From Cylicocyclus nassatus (taxonomy: Eukaryota; Nematoda; Chromadorea; Rhabditida; Strongylidae): a stretch of 64,000 bases of DNA. The first letter of the stretch is position 1. Every line of letters starts with the position of its first letter. Below the pieces are notes generated by a model. The model saw nothing but the letters and a program-made list of their open reading frames with translations, searched no databases and had not been told where the DNA came from. This document shows, one piece after another, positions 45,792 through 60,200 of this stretch. A program made the translations under genes and the position numbers. The stretch lies in the NCBI GenBank assembly GCA_958299035.1, contig CATQJL010000316.1, forward strand, positions 93,208,443 to 93,272,442, given 5' to 3'.

Positions 45792-48783
45792 GGACAGCAG
45801 CACACGAGCTGTAGCATCAAAGGCATCGTTTGCCATCGTTTGCCAGCGAATTCGGACAGCCACTCACGAACTGTAGCATCAACGGCATCGTTTGCCATTG
45901 TTTGCCAGCGAATTCGGACAGCCACTCACGAACTGTAGCATCAACGGCATCGTTTGCCATTGTTTGCCAGCGAATTCGGACAGCAGCACACGAACTGTAG
46001 CATCAAAGGCATCGTTTGCCATCGTTTGCCAGCGAATTCGGACAGCCACTCACGAACTGTAGCATCAACGGCATCGTTTGCCATTGTTTGCCAGCGAATT
46101 CGGACAGCAGCACACGAGCTGTAGCACCAACGGCATCGTTTGCCATTGTTTGCCAGCGAATTCGGACAGCCACACACGAGCTGTTGCATCAGTGGCAATT
46201 GTTTGCCAGCGAATTCGGACAGCCACTCACGAACTGTAGCATCAACGGCATCGTTTGCCATTGTTTGCCAGCGAATTCGGACAGCAGCACACGAACTGTA
46301 GCATCAACGGCATCGTTTGCCATTGTTTGCCAGCGAATTCGGACAGCAGCACACGAGCTGTTGCATCAGTGGCAATTGTTTGCCAGCGAATCCGGACAGC
46401 CACTCACGAACTGTAGCATCAACGGCATCTGTTTGCCAGCGAATTCGGACAGCAGCACACGAGCTGTAGCATCAAAGGCATCGTTTGCCATCGTTTGCCA
46501 GCGAATTCGGACAGCCACTCACGAACTGTAGCATCAACGGCATCGTTTGCCATCGTTTGCCAGCGAATTCGGACAGCCACTCACGAACTGTAGCATCAAC
46601 GGCATCGTTTGCCATTGTTTGCCAGCGAATTCGGACAGCCACACACGAGCTGTTGCATCAGTGGCAATTGTTTGCCAGCGAATTCGGACAGCAGCACACG
46701 AACTGTAGCATGAAAGGCATCGTTTGCCATCGTTTGCCAGCAAATTCGGACAGCCACTCACGAACTGTAGCATCAACGGCATCGTTTGCCATTGTTTGCC
46801 AGCGAATTCGGACAGCAGCACACGAACTGTAGCATCAACGGCATCGTTTGCCATTGTTTGCCAGCGAATTCGGACAGCCACTCACGAACTGTAGCATCAA
46901 CGGCATCGTTTGCCATTGTTTGCCAGCGAATTCGGACAGCAGCACACGAACTGTAGCATCAAAGGAATCGTTTGCCATCGTTTGCCAGCGAATTCGGACA
47001 GCCACACACGAGCTGTTGCATCAGTGGCAATTGTTTGCCAGCGAATTCGGACAGCCACTCACGAACTGTAGCATCAACGGCATCGTTTGCCATTGTTTGC
47101 CAGCGAATTCGGACAGCAGCACACGAACTGTAGCATCAACGGCATCGTTTGCCATTGTTTGCCAGCGAATTCGGACAGCAGCACACGAACTGTAGCATCA
47201 ACGGCATCGTTTGCCATTGTTTGCCAGCGAATTCGGACAGCAGCACACGAGCTGTTGCATCAGTGGCAATTGTTTGCCAGCGAATTCGGACAGCAGCACA
47301 CGAGCTGTAGCATCAAAGGCATCGTTTGCCATCGTTTGCCAGCGAATTCGGACAGCCACTCACGAACTGTAGCATCAACGGCATCGTTTGCCATTGTTTG
47401 CCAGCGAATTCGGACAGCCACTCACGAACTGTAGCATCAACGGCATCGTTTGCCATTGTTTGCCAGCGAATTCGGACAGCAGCACACGAACTGTAGCATC
47501 AAAGGCATCGTTTGCCATCGTTTGCCAGCGAATTCGGACAGCCACTCACGAACTGTAGCATCAACGGCATCGTTTGCCATTGTTTGCCAGCGAATTCGGA
47601 CAGCAGCACACGAGCTGTAGCACCAACGGCATCGTTTGCCATTGTTTGCCAGCGAATTCGGACAGCCACACACGAGCTGTTGCATCAGTGGCAATTGTTT
47701 GCCAGCGAATTCGGACAGCCACTCACGAACTGTAGCATCAACGGCATCGTTTGCCATTGTTTGCCAGCGAATTCGGACAGCAGCACACGAACTGTAGCAT
47801 CAACGGCATCGTTTGCCATTGTTTGCCAGCGAATTCGGACAGCAGCACACGAGCTGTTGCATCAGTGGCAATTGTTTGCCAGCGAATCCGGACAGCCACT
47901 CACGAACTGTAGCATCAACGGCATCTGTTTGCCAGCGAATTCGGACAGCAGCACACGAGCTGTAGCATCAAAGGCATCGTTTGCCATCGTTTGCCAGCGA
48001 ATTCGGACAGCCACTCACGAACTGTAGCATCAACGGCATCGTTTGCCATCGTTTGCCAGCGAATTCGGACAGCCACTCACGAACTGTAGCATCAACGGCA
48101 TCGTTTGCCATTGTTTGCCAGCGAATTCGGACAGCCACACACGAGCTGTTGCATCAGTGGCAATTGTTTGCCAGCGAATTCGGACAGCAGCACACGAACT
48201 GTAGCATGAAAGGCATCGTTTGCCATCGTTTGCCAGCAAATTCGGACAGCCACTCACGAACTGTAGCATCAACGGCATCGTTTGCCATTGTTTGCCAGCG
48301 AATTCGGACAGCAGCACACGAACTGTAGCATCAACGGCATCGTTTGCCATTGTTTGCCAGCGAATTCGGACAGCCACTCACGAACTGTAGCATCAACGGC
48401 ATCGTTTGCCATTGTTTGCCAGCGAATTCGGACAGCAGCACACGAACTGTAGCATCAAAGGAATCGTTTGCCATCGTTTGCCAGCGAATTCGGACAGCCA
48501 CACACGAGCTGTTGCATCAGTGGCAATTGTTTGCCAGCGAATTCGGACAGCCACTCACGAACTGTAGCATCAACGGCATCGTTTGCCATTGTTTGCCAGC
48601 GAATTCGGACAGCAGCACACGAACTGTAGCATCAACGGCATCGTTTGCCATTGTTTGCCAGCGAATTCGGACAGCAGCACACGAACTGTAGCATCAACGG
48701 CATCGTTTGCCATTGTTTGCCAGCGAATTCGGACAGCAGCACACGAGCTGTTGCATCAGTGGCAATTGTTTGCCAGCGAATTC
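45792..48783. repeat. 1,496-bp higher-order repeat, two copies (25 monomers each)
   Basis: Copies 45792-47287 and 47288-48783. Order C, B, B, K, B, L (GCACCAACGG), B after E, A, E', G (preceded by GAATCCGG), C, B', B, E, K (CATGAAAGG), B, A, B, K (AAAGGAATCG), E, B, A, A, E'; the summed length is 1,496. The stretch before copy 1 (45146-45499) repeats the end of each copy (offset 1,788), and 45500-45791 recurs after copy 2 at 48784-49075. Confidence 0.88.
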
Positions 48784-49199
48784 GGACAGCAGCACACGAG
48801 CTGTTGCATCAGTGGCAATTGTTTGCCAGCGAATCCGGACAGCCACTCACGAACTGTAGCATCAACGGCATCTGTTTGCCAGCGAATTCGGACAGCAGCA
48901 CACGAACTGCAGCATCAAAGGCATCGTTTGCCATCGTTTGCCAGCGAATTCCGACAGCCACTCACGAACTGTAGCATCAACGGCATCGTTTGCCATTGTT
49001 TGCCAGCGAATTCGGACAGCAGCACACGAACTGTAGCATCAACGGCATCGTTTGCCATTGTTTGCCAGCGAATTCGGACAGCAGCACACGAGCTGTAGCA
49101 TCAAAGGCATCGTTTGCCATCGTTTGCCAGCGAATTCGGACAGCCACTCACGAACTGTAGCATCAACGGCATCGTTTGCCATTGTTTGCCAGCGAATTC

Positions 49200-51616
49200 G
49201 GACAGCCACTCACGAACTGTAGCATCAACGGCATCGTTTGCCATTGTTTGCCAGCGAATTCGGACAGCAGCACACGAACTGTAGCATCAAAGGCATCGTT
49301 TGCCATCGTTTGCCAGCGAATTCGGACAGCCACTCACGAACTGTAGCATCAACGGCATCGTTTGCCATTGTTTGCCAGCGAATTCGGACAGCAGCACACG
49401 AGCTGTAGCACCAACGGCATCGTTTGCCATTGTTTGCCAGCGAATTCGGACAGCCACACACGAGCTGTTGCATCAGTGGCAATTGTTTGCCAGCGAATTC
49501 GGACAGCAGCACACGAACTGTAGCATGAAAGGCATCGTTTGCCATCGTTTGCCAGCAAATTCGGACAGCCACTCACGAACTGTAGCATCAACGGCATCGT
49601 TTGCCATTGTTTGCCAGCGAATTCGGACAGCAGCACACGAACTGTAGCATCAACGGCATCGTTTGCCATTGTTTGCCAGCGAATTCGGACAGCCACTCAC
49701 GAACTGTAGCATCAACGGCATCGTTTGCCATTGTTTGCCAGCGAATTCGGACAGCAGCACACGAACTGTAGCATCAAAGGAATCGTTTGCCATCGTTTGC
49801 CAGCGAATTCGGACAGCCACACACGAGCTGTTGCATCAGTGGCAATTGTTTGCCAGCGAATTCGGACAGCCACTCACGAACTGTAGCATCAACGGCATCG
49901 TTTGCCATTGTTTGCCAGCGAATTCGGACAGCAGCACACGAACTGTAGCATCAACGGCATCGTTTGCCATTGTTTGCCAGCGAATTCGGACAGCAGCACA
50001 CGAACTGTAGCATCAACGGCATCGTTTGCCATTGTTTGCCAGCGAATTCGGACAGCAGCACACGAGCTGTTGCATCAGTGGCAATTGTTTGCCAGCGAAT
50101 TCGGACAGCCACTCACGAACTGTAGCATCATAGGCATCGTTTGCCATCGTTTGCCAGCGAATTCGGACAGCCACTCACGAACTGTAGCATCAACGGCATC
50201 GTTTGCCATTGTTTGCCAGCGAATTCGGACAGCAGCACACGAACTGTAGTATCAACGGCATCGTTTGCCATTGTTTGCCAGCGAATTCGGACAGCAGCAC
50301 ACGAGCTGTTGCATCAGTGGCAATTGTTTGCCAGCGAATTCGGACAGCAGCACACGAACTGTAGCATGAAAGGCATCGTTTGCCATCGTTTGCCAGCAAA
50401 TTCGGACAGCCACTCACGAACTGTAGCATCAACGGCATCGTTTGCCATTGTTTGCCAGCGAATTCGGACAGCCACTCACGAACTGTAGCATCAACGGCAT
50501 CGTTTGCCATTGTTTGCCAGCGAATTCGGACAGCCACTCACGAACTGTAGCATCAACGGCATCGTTTGCCATTGTTTGCCAGCGAATTCGGACAGCAGCA
50601 CACGAACTGTAGCATCAAAGGCATCGTTTGCCATCGTTTGCCAGCGAATTCGGACAGCCACTCACGAACTGTAGCATCAACGGCATCGTTTGCCATTGTT
50701 TGCCAGCGAATTCGGACAGCAGCACACGAGCTGTAGCACCAACGGCATCGTTTGCCATTGTTTGCCAGCGAATTCGGACAGCCACACACGAGCTGTTGCA
50801 TCAGTGGCAATTGTTTGCCAGCGAATTCGGACAGCAGCACACGAACTGTAGCATGAAAGGCATCGTTTGCCATCGTTTGCCAGCAAATTCGGACAGCCAC
50901 TCACGAACTGTAGCATCAACGGCATCGTTTGCCATTGTTTGCCAGCGAATTCGGACAGCAGCACACGAACTGTAGCATCAACGGCATCGTTTGCCATTGT
51001 TTGCCAGCGAATTCGGACAGCCACTCACGAACTGTAGCATCAACGGCATCGTTTGCCATTGTTTGCCAGCGAATTCGGACAGCAGCACACGAACTGTAGC
51101 ATCAAAGGAATCGTTTGCCATCGTTTGCCAGCGAATTCGGACAGCCACACACGAGCTGTTGCATCAGTGGCAATTGTTTGCCAGCGAATTCGGACAGCCA
51201 CTCACGAACTGTAGCATCAACGGCATCGTTTGCCATTGTTTGCCAGCGAATTCGGACAGCAGCACACGAACTGTAGCATCAACGGCATCGTTTGCCATTG
51301 TTTGCCAGCGAATTCGGACAGCAGCACACGAACTGTAGCATCAACGGCATCGTTTGCCATTGTTTGCCAGCGAATTCGGACAGCAGCACACGAGCTGTTG
51401 CATCAGTGGCAATTGTTTGCCAGCGAATTCGGACAGCCACTCACGAACTGTAGCATCATAGGCATCGTTTGCCATCGTTTGCCAGCGAATTCGGACAGCC
51501 ACTCACGAACTGTAGCATCAACGGCATCGTTTGCCATTGTTTGCCAGCGAATTCGGACAGCAGCACACGAACTGTAGTATCAACGGCATCGTTTGCCATT
51601 GTTTGCCAGCGAATTC
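49200..51616. repeat. 1,328-bp higher-order repeat, two copies
   Basis: 49200-50288 recurs at 50528-51616 with constant offset 1,328 (22 units). It contains the 425-bp module, then E, B, A, A, E', a B unit with CATCATAGGCATCG (50103 and 51431), B and A with GTAGTATC. After 50288 the first copy goes to E' and K (CATGAAAGG), while the second goes to C, so the copies share one edge only. Confidence 0.88.
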
Positions 51617-53962
51617 GGACAGCAGCACACGAGCTGTAGCATCAAAGGCATCGTTTGCCATCGTTTGCCAGCGAATTCGGACAGCCACTCACGAACTGTA
51701 GCATCAACGGCATCGTTTGCCATTGTTTGCCAGCGAATTCGGACAGCCACTCACGAACTGTAGCATCAACGGCATCGTTTGCCATTGTTTGCCAGCGAAT
51801 TCGGACAGCCACTCACGAACTGTAGCATCAACGGCATCGTTTGCCATTGTTTGCCAGCGAATTCGGACAGCAGCACACGAGCTGTTGCATCAGTGGCAAT
51901 TGTTTGCCAGCGAATTCGGACAGCAGCACACGAACTGTAGCATGAAAGGCATCGTTTGCCATCGTTTGCCAGCAAATTCGGACAGCCACTCACGAACTGT
52001 AGCATCAACGGCATCGTTTGCCATTGTTTGCCAGCGAATTCGGACAGCAGCACACGAACTGTAGCATCAACGGCATCGTTTGCCATTGTTTGCCAGCGAA
52101 TTCGGACAGCCACTCACGAACTGTAGCATCAACGGCATCGTTTGCCATTGTTTGCCAGCGAATTCGGACAGCAGCACACGAACTGTAGCATCAAAGGAAT
52201 CGTTTGCCATCGTTTGCCAGCGAATTCGGACAGCCACTCACGAACTGTAGCATCAACGGCATCGTTTGCCATTGTTTGCCAGCGAATTCGGACAGCCACA
52301 CACGAACTGTAGCATCAACGGCATCGTTTGCCATTGTTTGCCAGCGAATTCGGACAGCAGCACACGAGCTGTAGCATCAAAGGCATCGTTTGCCATCGTT
52401 TGCCAGCGAATTCGGACAGCCACTCACGAACTGTAGCATCAACGGCATCGTTTGCCATTGTATGCCAGCGAATTCGGACAGCCACTCACGAACTGTAGCA
52501 TCAACGGCATCGTTTGCCATTGTTTGCCAGCGAATTCGGACAGCAGCACACGAACTGTAGCATCAAAGGCATCGTTTGCCATCGTTTGCCAGCGAATTCG
52601 GACAGCCACTCACGAACTGTAGCATCAACGGCATCGTTTGCCATTGTTTGCCAGCGAATTCGGACAGCCACACACGAGCTGTTGCATCAGTGGCAATTGT
52701 TTGCCAGCGAATTCGGACAGCAGCACACGAACTGTAGCATGAAAGGCATCGTTTGCCATCGTTTGCCAGCGAATTCGGACAGCCACTCACGAACTGTAGC
52801 ATCAACGGCATCGTTTGCCATTGTTTGCCAGCGAATTCGGACAGCCACACACGAGCTGTTGCATCAGTGGCAATTGTTTGCCAGCGAATTCGGACAGCAG
52901 CACACGAACTGTAGCATCAACGGCATCGTTTGCCATTGTTTGCCAGCGAATTCGGACAGCCACTCACGAACTGTAGCATCAACGGCATCGTTTGCCATTG
53001 TTTGCCAGCGAATTCGGACAGCAGCACACGAACTGTAGCATCAAAGGAATCGTTTGCCATCGTTTGCCAGCGAATTCGGACAGCCACTCACGAACTGTAG
53101 CATCAACGGCATCGTTTGCCATTGTTTGCCAGCGAATTCGGACAGCCACACACGAGCTGTTGCATCAGTGGCAATTGTTTGCCAGCGAATTCGGACAGCC
53201 ACTCACGAACTGTAGCATCAACGGCATCGTTTGCCATTGTTTGCCAGCGAATTCGGACAGCAGCACACGAACTGTAGCATCAACGGCATCGTTTGCCATT
53301 GTTTGCCAGCGAATTCGGACAGCAGCACACGAGCTGTTGCATCAGTGGCAATTGTTTGCCAGCGAATTCGGACAGCCACTCACGAACTGTAGCATCAACG
53401 GCATCTGTTTGCCAGCGAATTCGGACAGCAGCACACGAACTGTAGCATCAACGGCATCGTTTGCCATTGTTTGCCAGCGAATTCGGACAGCAGCACACGA
53501 GCTGTTGCATCAGTGGCAATTGTTTGCCAGCGAATTCGGACAGCCACTCACGAACTGTAGCATCAACGGCATCTGTTTGCCAGCGAATTCGGACAGCAGC
53601 ACACGAACTGTAGCATCATAGGCATCGTTTGCCATCGTTTGCCAGCGAATTCGGACAGCCACTCACGAACTGTAGCATCAACGGCATCGTTTGCCATTGT
53701 TTGCCAGCGAATTCGGACAGCAGCACACGAACTGTAGCATCAACGGCATCGTTTGCCATTGTTTGCCAGCGAATTCGGACAGCAGCACACGAGCTGTAGC
53801 ATCAAAGGCATCGTTTGCCATCGTTTGCCAGCGAATTCGGACAGCCACTCACGAACTGTAGCATCAACGGCATCGTTTGCCATTGTTTGCCAGCGAATTC
53901 GGACAGCCACTCACGAACTGTAGCATCAACGGCATCGTTTGCCATTGTTTGCCAGCGAATTC
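51617..53962. repeat. Irregular block with partial modules
   Basis: Contains K (CATGAAAGG) units near 51915 and 52713 and K (AAAGGAATCG) units at 52166 and 53016, without the GCACCAACGG unit of the full module. A triplet A, E', G recurs with a 168-bp step (53255 and 53423). One unit near 52429 has TTGTATGCCAGCG. The longest stop-free stretch in the window (52992-53621) falls here because several 53-bp units reset the frame. Confidence 0.8.
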
Positions 53963-56900
53963 GGACAGCAGCACACAAGCTGTGGCACCAACGGCATCGT
54001 TTGCCATTGTTTGCCAGCGAATTCGGACAGCCACACACGAGCTGTTGCATCAGTGGCAATTGTTTGCCAGCGAATTCGGACAGCAGCACACGAACTGTAG
54101 CATGAAAGGCATCGTTTGCCATCGTTTGCCAGCAAATTCGGACAGCCACTCACGAACTGTAGCATCAACGGCATCGTTTGCCATTGTTTGCCAGCGAATT
54201 CGGACAGCAGCACACGAACTGTAGCATCAACGGCATCGTTTGCCATTGTTTGCCAGCGAATTCGGACAGCCACTCACGAACTGTAGCATCAACGGCATCG
54301 TTTGCCATTGTTTGCCAGCGAATTCGGACAGCAGCACACGAACTGTAGCATCAAAGGAATCGTTTGCCATCGTTTGCCAGCGAATTCGGACAGCCACTCA
54401 CGAACTGTAGCATCAACGGCATCGTTTGCCATTGTTTGCCAGCGAATTCGGACAGCCACACACGAACTGTAGCATCAACGGCATCGTTTGCCATTGTTTG
54501 CCAGCGAATTCGGACAGCAGCACACGAGCTGTAGCATCAAAGGCATCGTTTGCCATCGTTTGCCAGCGAATTCGGACAGCCACTCACGAACTGTAGCATC
54601 AAAGGCATCGTTTGCCATCGTTTGCCAGCGAATTCGGACAGCCACTCACGAACTGTAGCATCAACGGCATCGTTTGCCATTGTTTGCCAGCGAATTCGGA
54701 CAGCAGCACACGAGCTGTAGCACCAACGGCATCGTTTGCCATTGTTTGCCAGCGAATTCGGACAGCCACACACGAGCTGTTGCATCAGTGGCAATTGTTT
54801 GCCAGCGAATTCGGACAGCAGCACACGAACTGTAGCATGAAAGGCATCGTTTGCCATCGTTTGCCAGCAAATTCGGACAGCCACTCACGAACTGTAGCAT
54901 CAACGGCATCGTTTGCCATTGTTTGCCAGCGAATTCGGACAGCAGCACACGAACTGTAGCATCAACGGCATCGTTTGCCATTGTTTGCCAGCGAATTCGG
55001 ACAGCCACTCACGAACTGTAGCATCAACGGCATCGTTTGCCATTGTTTGCCAGCGAATTCGGACAGCAGCACACGAACTGTAGCATCAAAGGAATCGTTT
55101 GCCATCGTTTGCCAGCGAATTCGGACAGCCACTCACGAACTGTAGCATCAACGGCATCGTTTGCCATTGTTTGCCAGCGAATTCGGACAGCCACACACGA
55201 GCTGTTGCATCAGTGGCAATTGTTTGCCAGCGAATTCGGACAGCCACTCACGAACTGTAGCATCAACGGCATCGTTTGCCATTGTTTGCCAGCGAATTCG
55301 GACAGCAGCACACGAACTGTAGCATCAACGGCATCGTTTGCCATTGTTTGCCAGCGAATTCGGACAGCAGCACACGAGCTGTTGCATCAGTGGCAATTGT
55401 TTGCCAGCGAATTCGGACAGCCACTCACGAACTGTAGCATCAACGGCATCTGTTTGCCAGCGAATTCGGACAGCAGCACACGAACTGTAGCATCATAGGC
55501 ATCGTTTGCCATCGTTTGCCAGCGAATTCGGACAGCCACTCACGAACTGTAGCATCAACGGCATCGTTTGCCATTGTTTGCCAGCGAATTCGGACAGCAG
55601 CACACGAGCTGTAGCATCAAAGGCATCGTTTGCCATCGTTTGCCAGCGAATTCGGACAGCCACTCACGAACTGTAGCATCAACGGCATCGTTTGCCATTG
55701 TTTGCCAGCGAATTCGGACAGCAGCACACGAGCTGTGGCACCAACGGCATCGTTTGCCATTGTTTGCCAGCGAATTCGGACAGCCACACACGAGCTGTTG
55801 CATCAGTGGCAATTGTTTGCCAGCGAATTCGGACAGCAGCACACGAACTGTAGCATGAAAGGCATCGTTTGCCATCGTTTGCCAGCAAATTCGGACAGCC
55901 ACTCACGAACTGTAGCATCAACGGCATCGTTTGCCATTGTTTGCCAGCGAATTCGGACAGCAGCACACGAACTGTAGCATCAACGGCATCGTTTGCCATT
56001 GTTTGCCAGCGAATTCGGACAGCCACTCACGAACTGTAGCATCAACGGCATCGTTTGCCATTGTTTGCCAGCGAATTCGGACAGCAGCACACGAACTGTA
56101 GCATCAAAGGAATCGTTTGCCATCGTTTGCCAGCGAATTCGGACAGCCACTCACGAAATGTAGCATCAACGGCATCGTTTGCCATTGTTTGCCAGCGAAT
56201 TCGGACAGCCACACACGAACTGTAGCATCAACGGCATCGTTTGCCATTGTTTGCCAGCGAATTCGGACAGCAGCACACGAGCTGTAGCATCAAAGGCATC
56301 GTTTGCCATCGTTTGCCAGCGAATTCGGACAGCCACTCACGAACTGTAGCATCAACGGCATCGTTTGCCATTGTTTGCCAGCGAATTCGGACAGCAGCAC
56401 ACGAACTGTAGCATCAAAGGCATCGTTTGCCATCGTTTGCCAGCGAATTCGGACAGCCACTCACGAACTGTAGCATCAACGGCATCGTTTGCCATTGTTT
56501 GCCAGCGAATTCGGACAGCAGCACACGAGCTGTAGCACCAACGGCATCGTTTGCCATTGTTTGCCAGCGAATTCGGACAGCCACACACGAGCTGTTGCAT
56601 CAGTGGCAATTGTTTGCCAGCGAATTCGGACAGCAGCACACGAACTGTAGCATGAAAGGCATCGTTTGCCATCGTTTGCCAGCAAATTCGGACAGCCACT
56701 CACGAACTGTAGCATCAACGGCATCGTTTGCCATTGTTTGCCAGCGAATTCGGACAGAAGCACACGAACTGTAGCATCAACGGCATCGTTTGCCATTGTT
56801 TGCCAGCGAATTCGGACAGCCACTCACGAACTGTAGCATCAACGGCATCGTTTGCCATTGTTTGCCAGCGAATTCGGACAGCAGCACACGAACTGTAGCA

Positions 56901-57282
56901 TCAAAGGAATCGTTTGCCATCGTTTGCCAGCGAATTCGGACAGCCACTCACGAACTGTAGCATCAACGGCATCGTTTGCCATTGTTTGCCAGCGAATTCG
57001 GACAGCCACACACGAGCTGTTGCATCAGTGGCAATTGTTTGCCAGCGAATTCGGACAGCCACTCACGAACTGTAGCATCAACGGCATCGTTTGCCATTGT
57101 TTGCCAGCGAATTCGGACAGCAGCACACGAACTGTAGCATCAACGGCATCGTTTGCCATTGTTTGCCAGCGAATTCGGACAGCAGCACACGAGCTGTTGC
57201 ATCAGTGGCAATTGTTTGCCAGCGAATTCGGACAGCCACTCACGAACTGTAGCATCAACGGCATCTGTTTGCCAGCGAATTC
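53963..57282. repeat. Second-family higher-order block with four 425-bp modules
   Basis: Modules start at 53963, 54698, 55716 and 56513. The spacing of their AAAGGAATCG units (54326, 55061, 56079, 56876) is 735, 1,018 and 797, so that module-plus-flank repeats with offsets of 1,753 (first to third) and 1,815 (second to fourth). The two offsets differ by one monomer. The first and third modules share GTGGCACC in the L unit; the second and fourth have GTAGCACC. A two-module composite repeat fits this best. Confidence 0.87.
54574..54635. repeat. Fusion monomer B/K at a 62-bp deletion
   Basis: The left part is class B (CCACTCAC, GAACTG) and the right part is class K (AAAGG, ATCG). In the related copy the same place holds B (56327) followed by K (56389). 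Loss of one unit accounts for the 62-bp difference between the 1,753 and 1,815 offsets. A similar fusion is at 39265. Confidence 0.82.
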
Positions 57283-60200
57283 GGACAGCAGCACACGAAC
57301 TGTAGCATCAAAGGCATCGTTTGCCATCGTTTGCCAGCGAATTCGGACAGCCACTCACGAACTGTAGCATCAACGGCATCGTTTGCCATTGTTTGCCAGC
57401 GAATTCGGACAGCAGCACACGAACTGTAGCATCAACGGCATCGTTTGCCATTGTTTGCCAGCGAATTCGGACAGCAGCACACGAGCTGTAGCATCAAAGG
57501 CATCGTTTGCCATCGTTTGCCAGCGAATTCGGACAGCCACTCACGAACTGTAGCATCAACGGCATCGTTTGCCATTGTTTGCCAGCGAATTCGGACAGCC
57601 ACTCACGAACTGTAGCATCAACGGCATCGTTTGCCATTGTTTGCCAGCGAATTCGGACAGCAGCACACGAACTGTAGCATCAAAGGCATCGTTTGCCATC
57701 GTTTGCCAGCGAATTCGGACAGCCACTCACGAACTGTAGCATCAACGGCATCGTTTGCCATTGTTTGCCAGCGAATTCGGACAGCAGCACACGAGCTGTA
57801 GCACCAACGGCATCGTTTGCCATTGTTTGCCAGCGAATTCGGACAGCCACACACGAGCTGTTGCATCAGTGGCAATTGTTTGCCAGCGAATTCGGACAGC
57901 AGCACACGAACTGTAGCATCAAAGGCATCGTTTGCCATCGTTTGCCAGCGAATTCGGACAGCCACTCACGAACTGTAGCATCAACGGCATCGTTTGCCAT
58001 TGTTTGCCAGCGAATTCGGACAGCAGCACACGAACTGTAGCATCAACGGCATCGTTTGCCATTGTTTGCCAGCGAATTCGGACAGCAGCACACGAGCTGT
58101 TGCATCAGTGGCAATTGTTTGCCAGCGAATTCGGACAGCCACTCACGAACTGTAGCATCAACGGCATCTGTTTGCCAGCGAATTCGGACAGCAGCACACG
58201 AACTGTAGCATCAAAGGCATCGTTTGCCATCGTTTGCCAGCGAATTCGGACAGCCACTCACGAACTGTAGCATCAACGGCATCGTTTGCCATTGTTTGCC
58301 AGCGAATTCGGACAGCAGCACACGAACTGTAGCATCAACGGCATCGTTTGCCATTGTTTGCCAGCGAATTCGGACAGCAGCACACGAGCTGTAGCATCAA
58401 AGGCATCGTTTGCCATCGTTTGCCAGCGAATTCGGACAGCCACTCACGAACTGTAGCATCAACGGCATCGTTTGCCATTGTTTGCCAGCGAATTCGGACA
58501 GCAGCACACGAGCTGTTGCATCAGTGGCAATTGTTTGCCAGCGAATTCGGACAGCAGCACACGAAGTGTAGCATCAAAGGCATCGTTTGCCATCGTTTGC
58601 CAGCGAATTCGGACAGCCACTCACGAACTGTAGCATCAACGGCATCGTTTGCCATTGTTTGCCAGCGAATTCGGACAGCAGCACACGAGCTGTAGCATCA
58701 AAGGCATCGTTTGCCATCGTTTGCCAGCGAATTCGGACAGCCACTCACGAACTGTAGCAGCAACGGCATCGTTTGCCATTGTTTGCCAGCGAATTCGGAC
58801 AGCAGCACACGAGCTGTAGCATCAACGGCATCGTTTGCCATTGTTTGCCAGCGAATTCGGACAGCAGCACACGAACTGTAGCATCAAAGGCATCGTATGC
58901 CATCGTTTGCCAGCGAATTCGGACAGCCACTCACGAACTGTAGCATCAACGGCATCGTTTGCCATTGTTTGCCAGCGAATTCGGACAGCAGCACACGAAC
59001 TGTAGCATCAACGGCATCGTTTGCCATTGTTTGCCAGCGAATTCGGACAGCAGCACACGAGCTGTAGCATCAAAGGCATCGTTTGCCATCGTTTGCCAGC
59101 GAATTCGGACAGCCACTCACGAACTGTAGCATCAACGGCATCGTTTGCCATTGTTTGCCAGCGAATTCGGACAGCAGCACACGAACTGTAGCATCAACGG
59201 CATCGTTTGCCATTGTTTGCCAGCGAATTCGGACAGCAGCACACGAGCTGTAGCATCAAAGGCATCGTTTGCCATCGTTTGCCAGCGAATTCGGACAGCC
59301 ACTCACGAACTGTAGCATCAACGGCATCGTTTGCCATTGTTTGCCAGCGAATTCGGACAGCAGCACACGAACCGTAGCATCAAAGGCATCGTTTGCCATT
59401 GTTTGCCAGCGAATTCGGACAGCCACACACGAGCTGTTGCATCAGTGGCAATTGTTTGCCAGCGAATTCGGACAGCAGCACACGAACTGTAGCATCAAAG
59501 GCATCGTTTGCCATCGCTTGCCAGCGAATTCGGACAGCCACTCACGAACTGTAGCATCAACGGCATCGTTTGCCATTGTTTGCCAGCGAATTCGGACAGC
59601 AGCACACGAGCTGTAGCATCAAAGGCATCGTTTGCCATCGTTTGCCAGCGAATTCGGACAGCCACTCACGAACTGTAGCAGCAACGGCATCGTTTGCCAT
59701 TGTTTGCCAGCGAATTCGGACAGCAGCACACGAGCTGTAGCATCAACGGCATCGTTTGCCATTGTTTGCCAGCGAATTCGGACAGCCACTCACGAACTGT
59801 AGCATCAACGGCATCGTTTGCCATTGTTTGCCAGCGAATTCGGACAGCAGCACACGAACTGTAGCATCAACGGCATCGTTTGCCATCGTTTGCCAGCGAA
59901 TTCGGACAGCCACTCACGAACTGTAGCATCAACGGCATCTGTTTGCCAGCGAATTCGGACAGCAGCACACGAACTGTAGCATCAAAGGCATCGTTTGCCA
60001 TTGTTTGCCAGCGAATTCGGACAGCAGCACACGAACTGTAGCATCAACGGCATCGTTTGCCATTGTTTGCCAGCGAATTCGGACAGCAGCACACGAGCTG
60101 TAGCATCAAAGGCATCGTTTGCCATCGTTTGCCAGCGAATTCGGACAGCCACTCACGAACTGTAGCAGCAACGGCATCGTTTGCCATTGTTTGCCAGCGA

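Noticed and set aside
52992..53621. Longest open reading frame in the window (209 codons, plus strand)
   Set aside because: It is built wholly of satellite units. Each unit has one TAG on the plus strand, and 62 is not a multiple of 3, so one frame is closed every third unit; 53-bp units and the TTG form of E/F remove or skip stops. The peptide only cycles through the three frames of the monomer.
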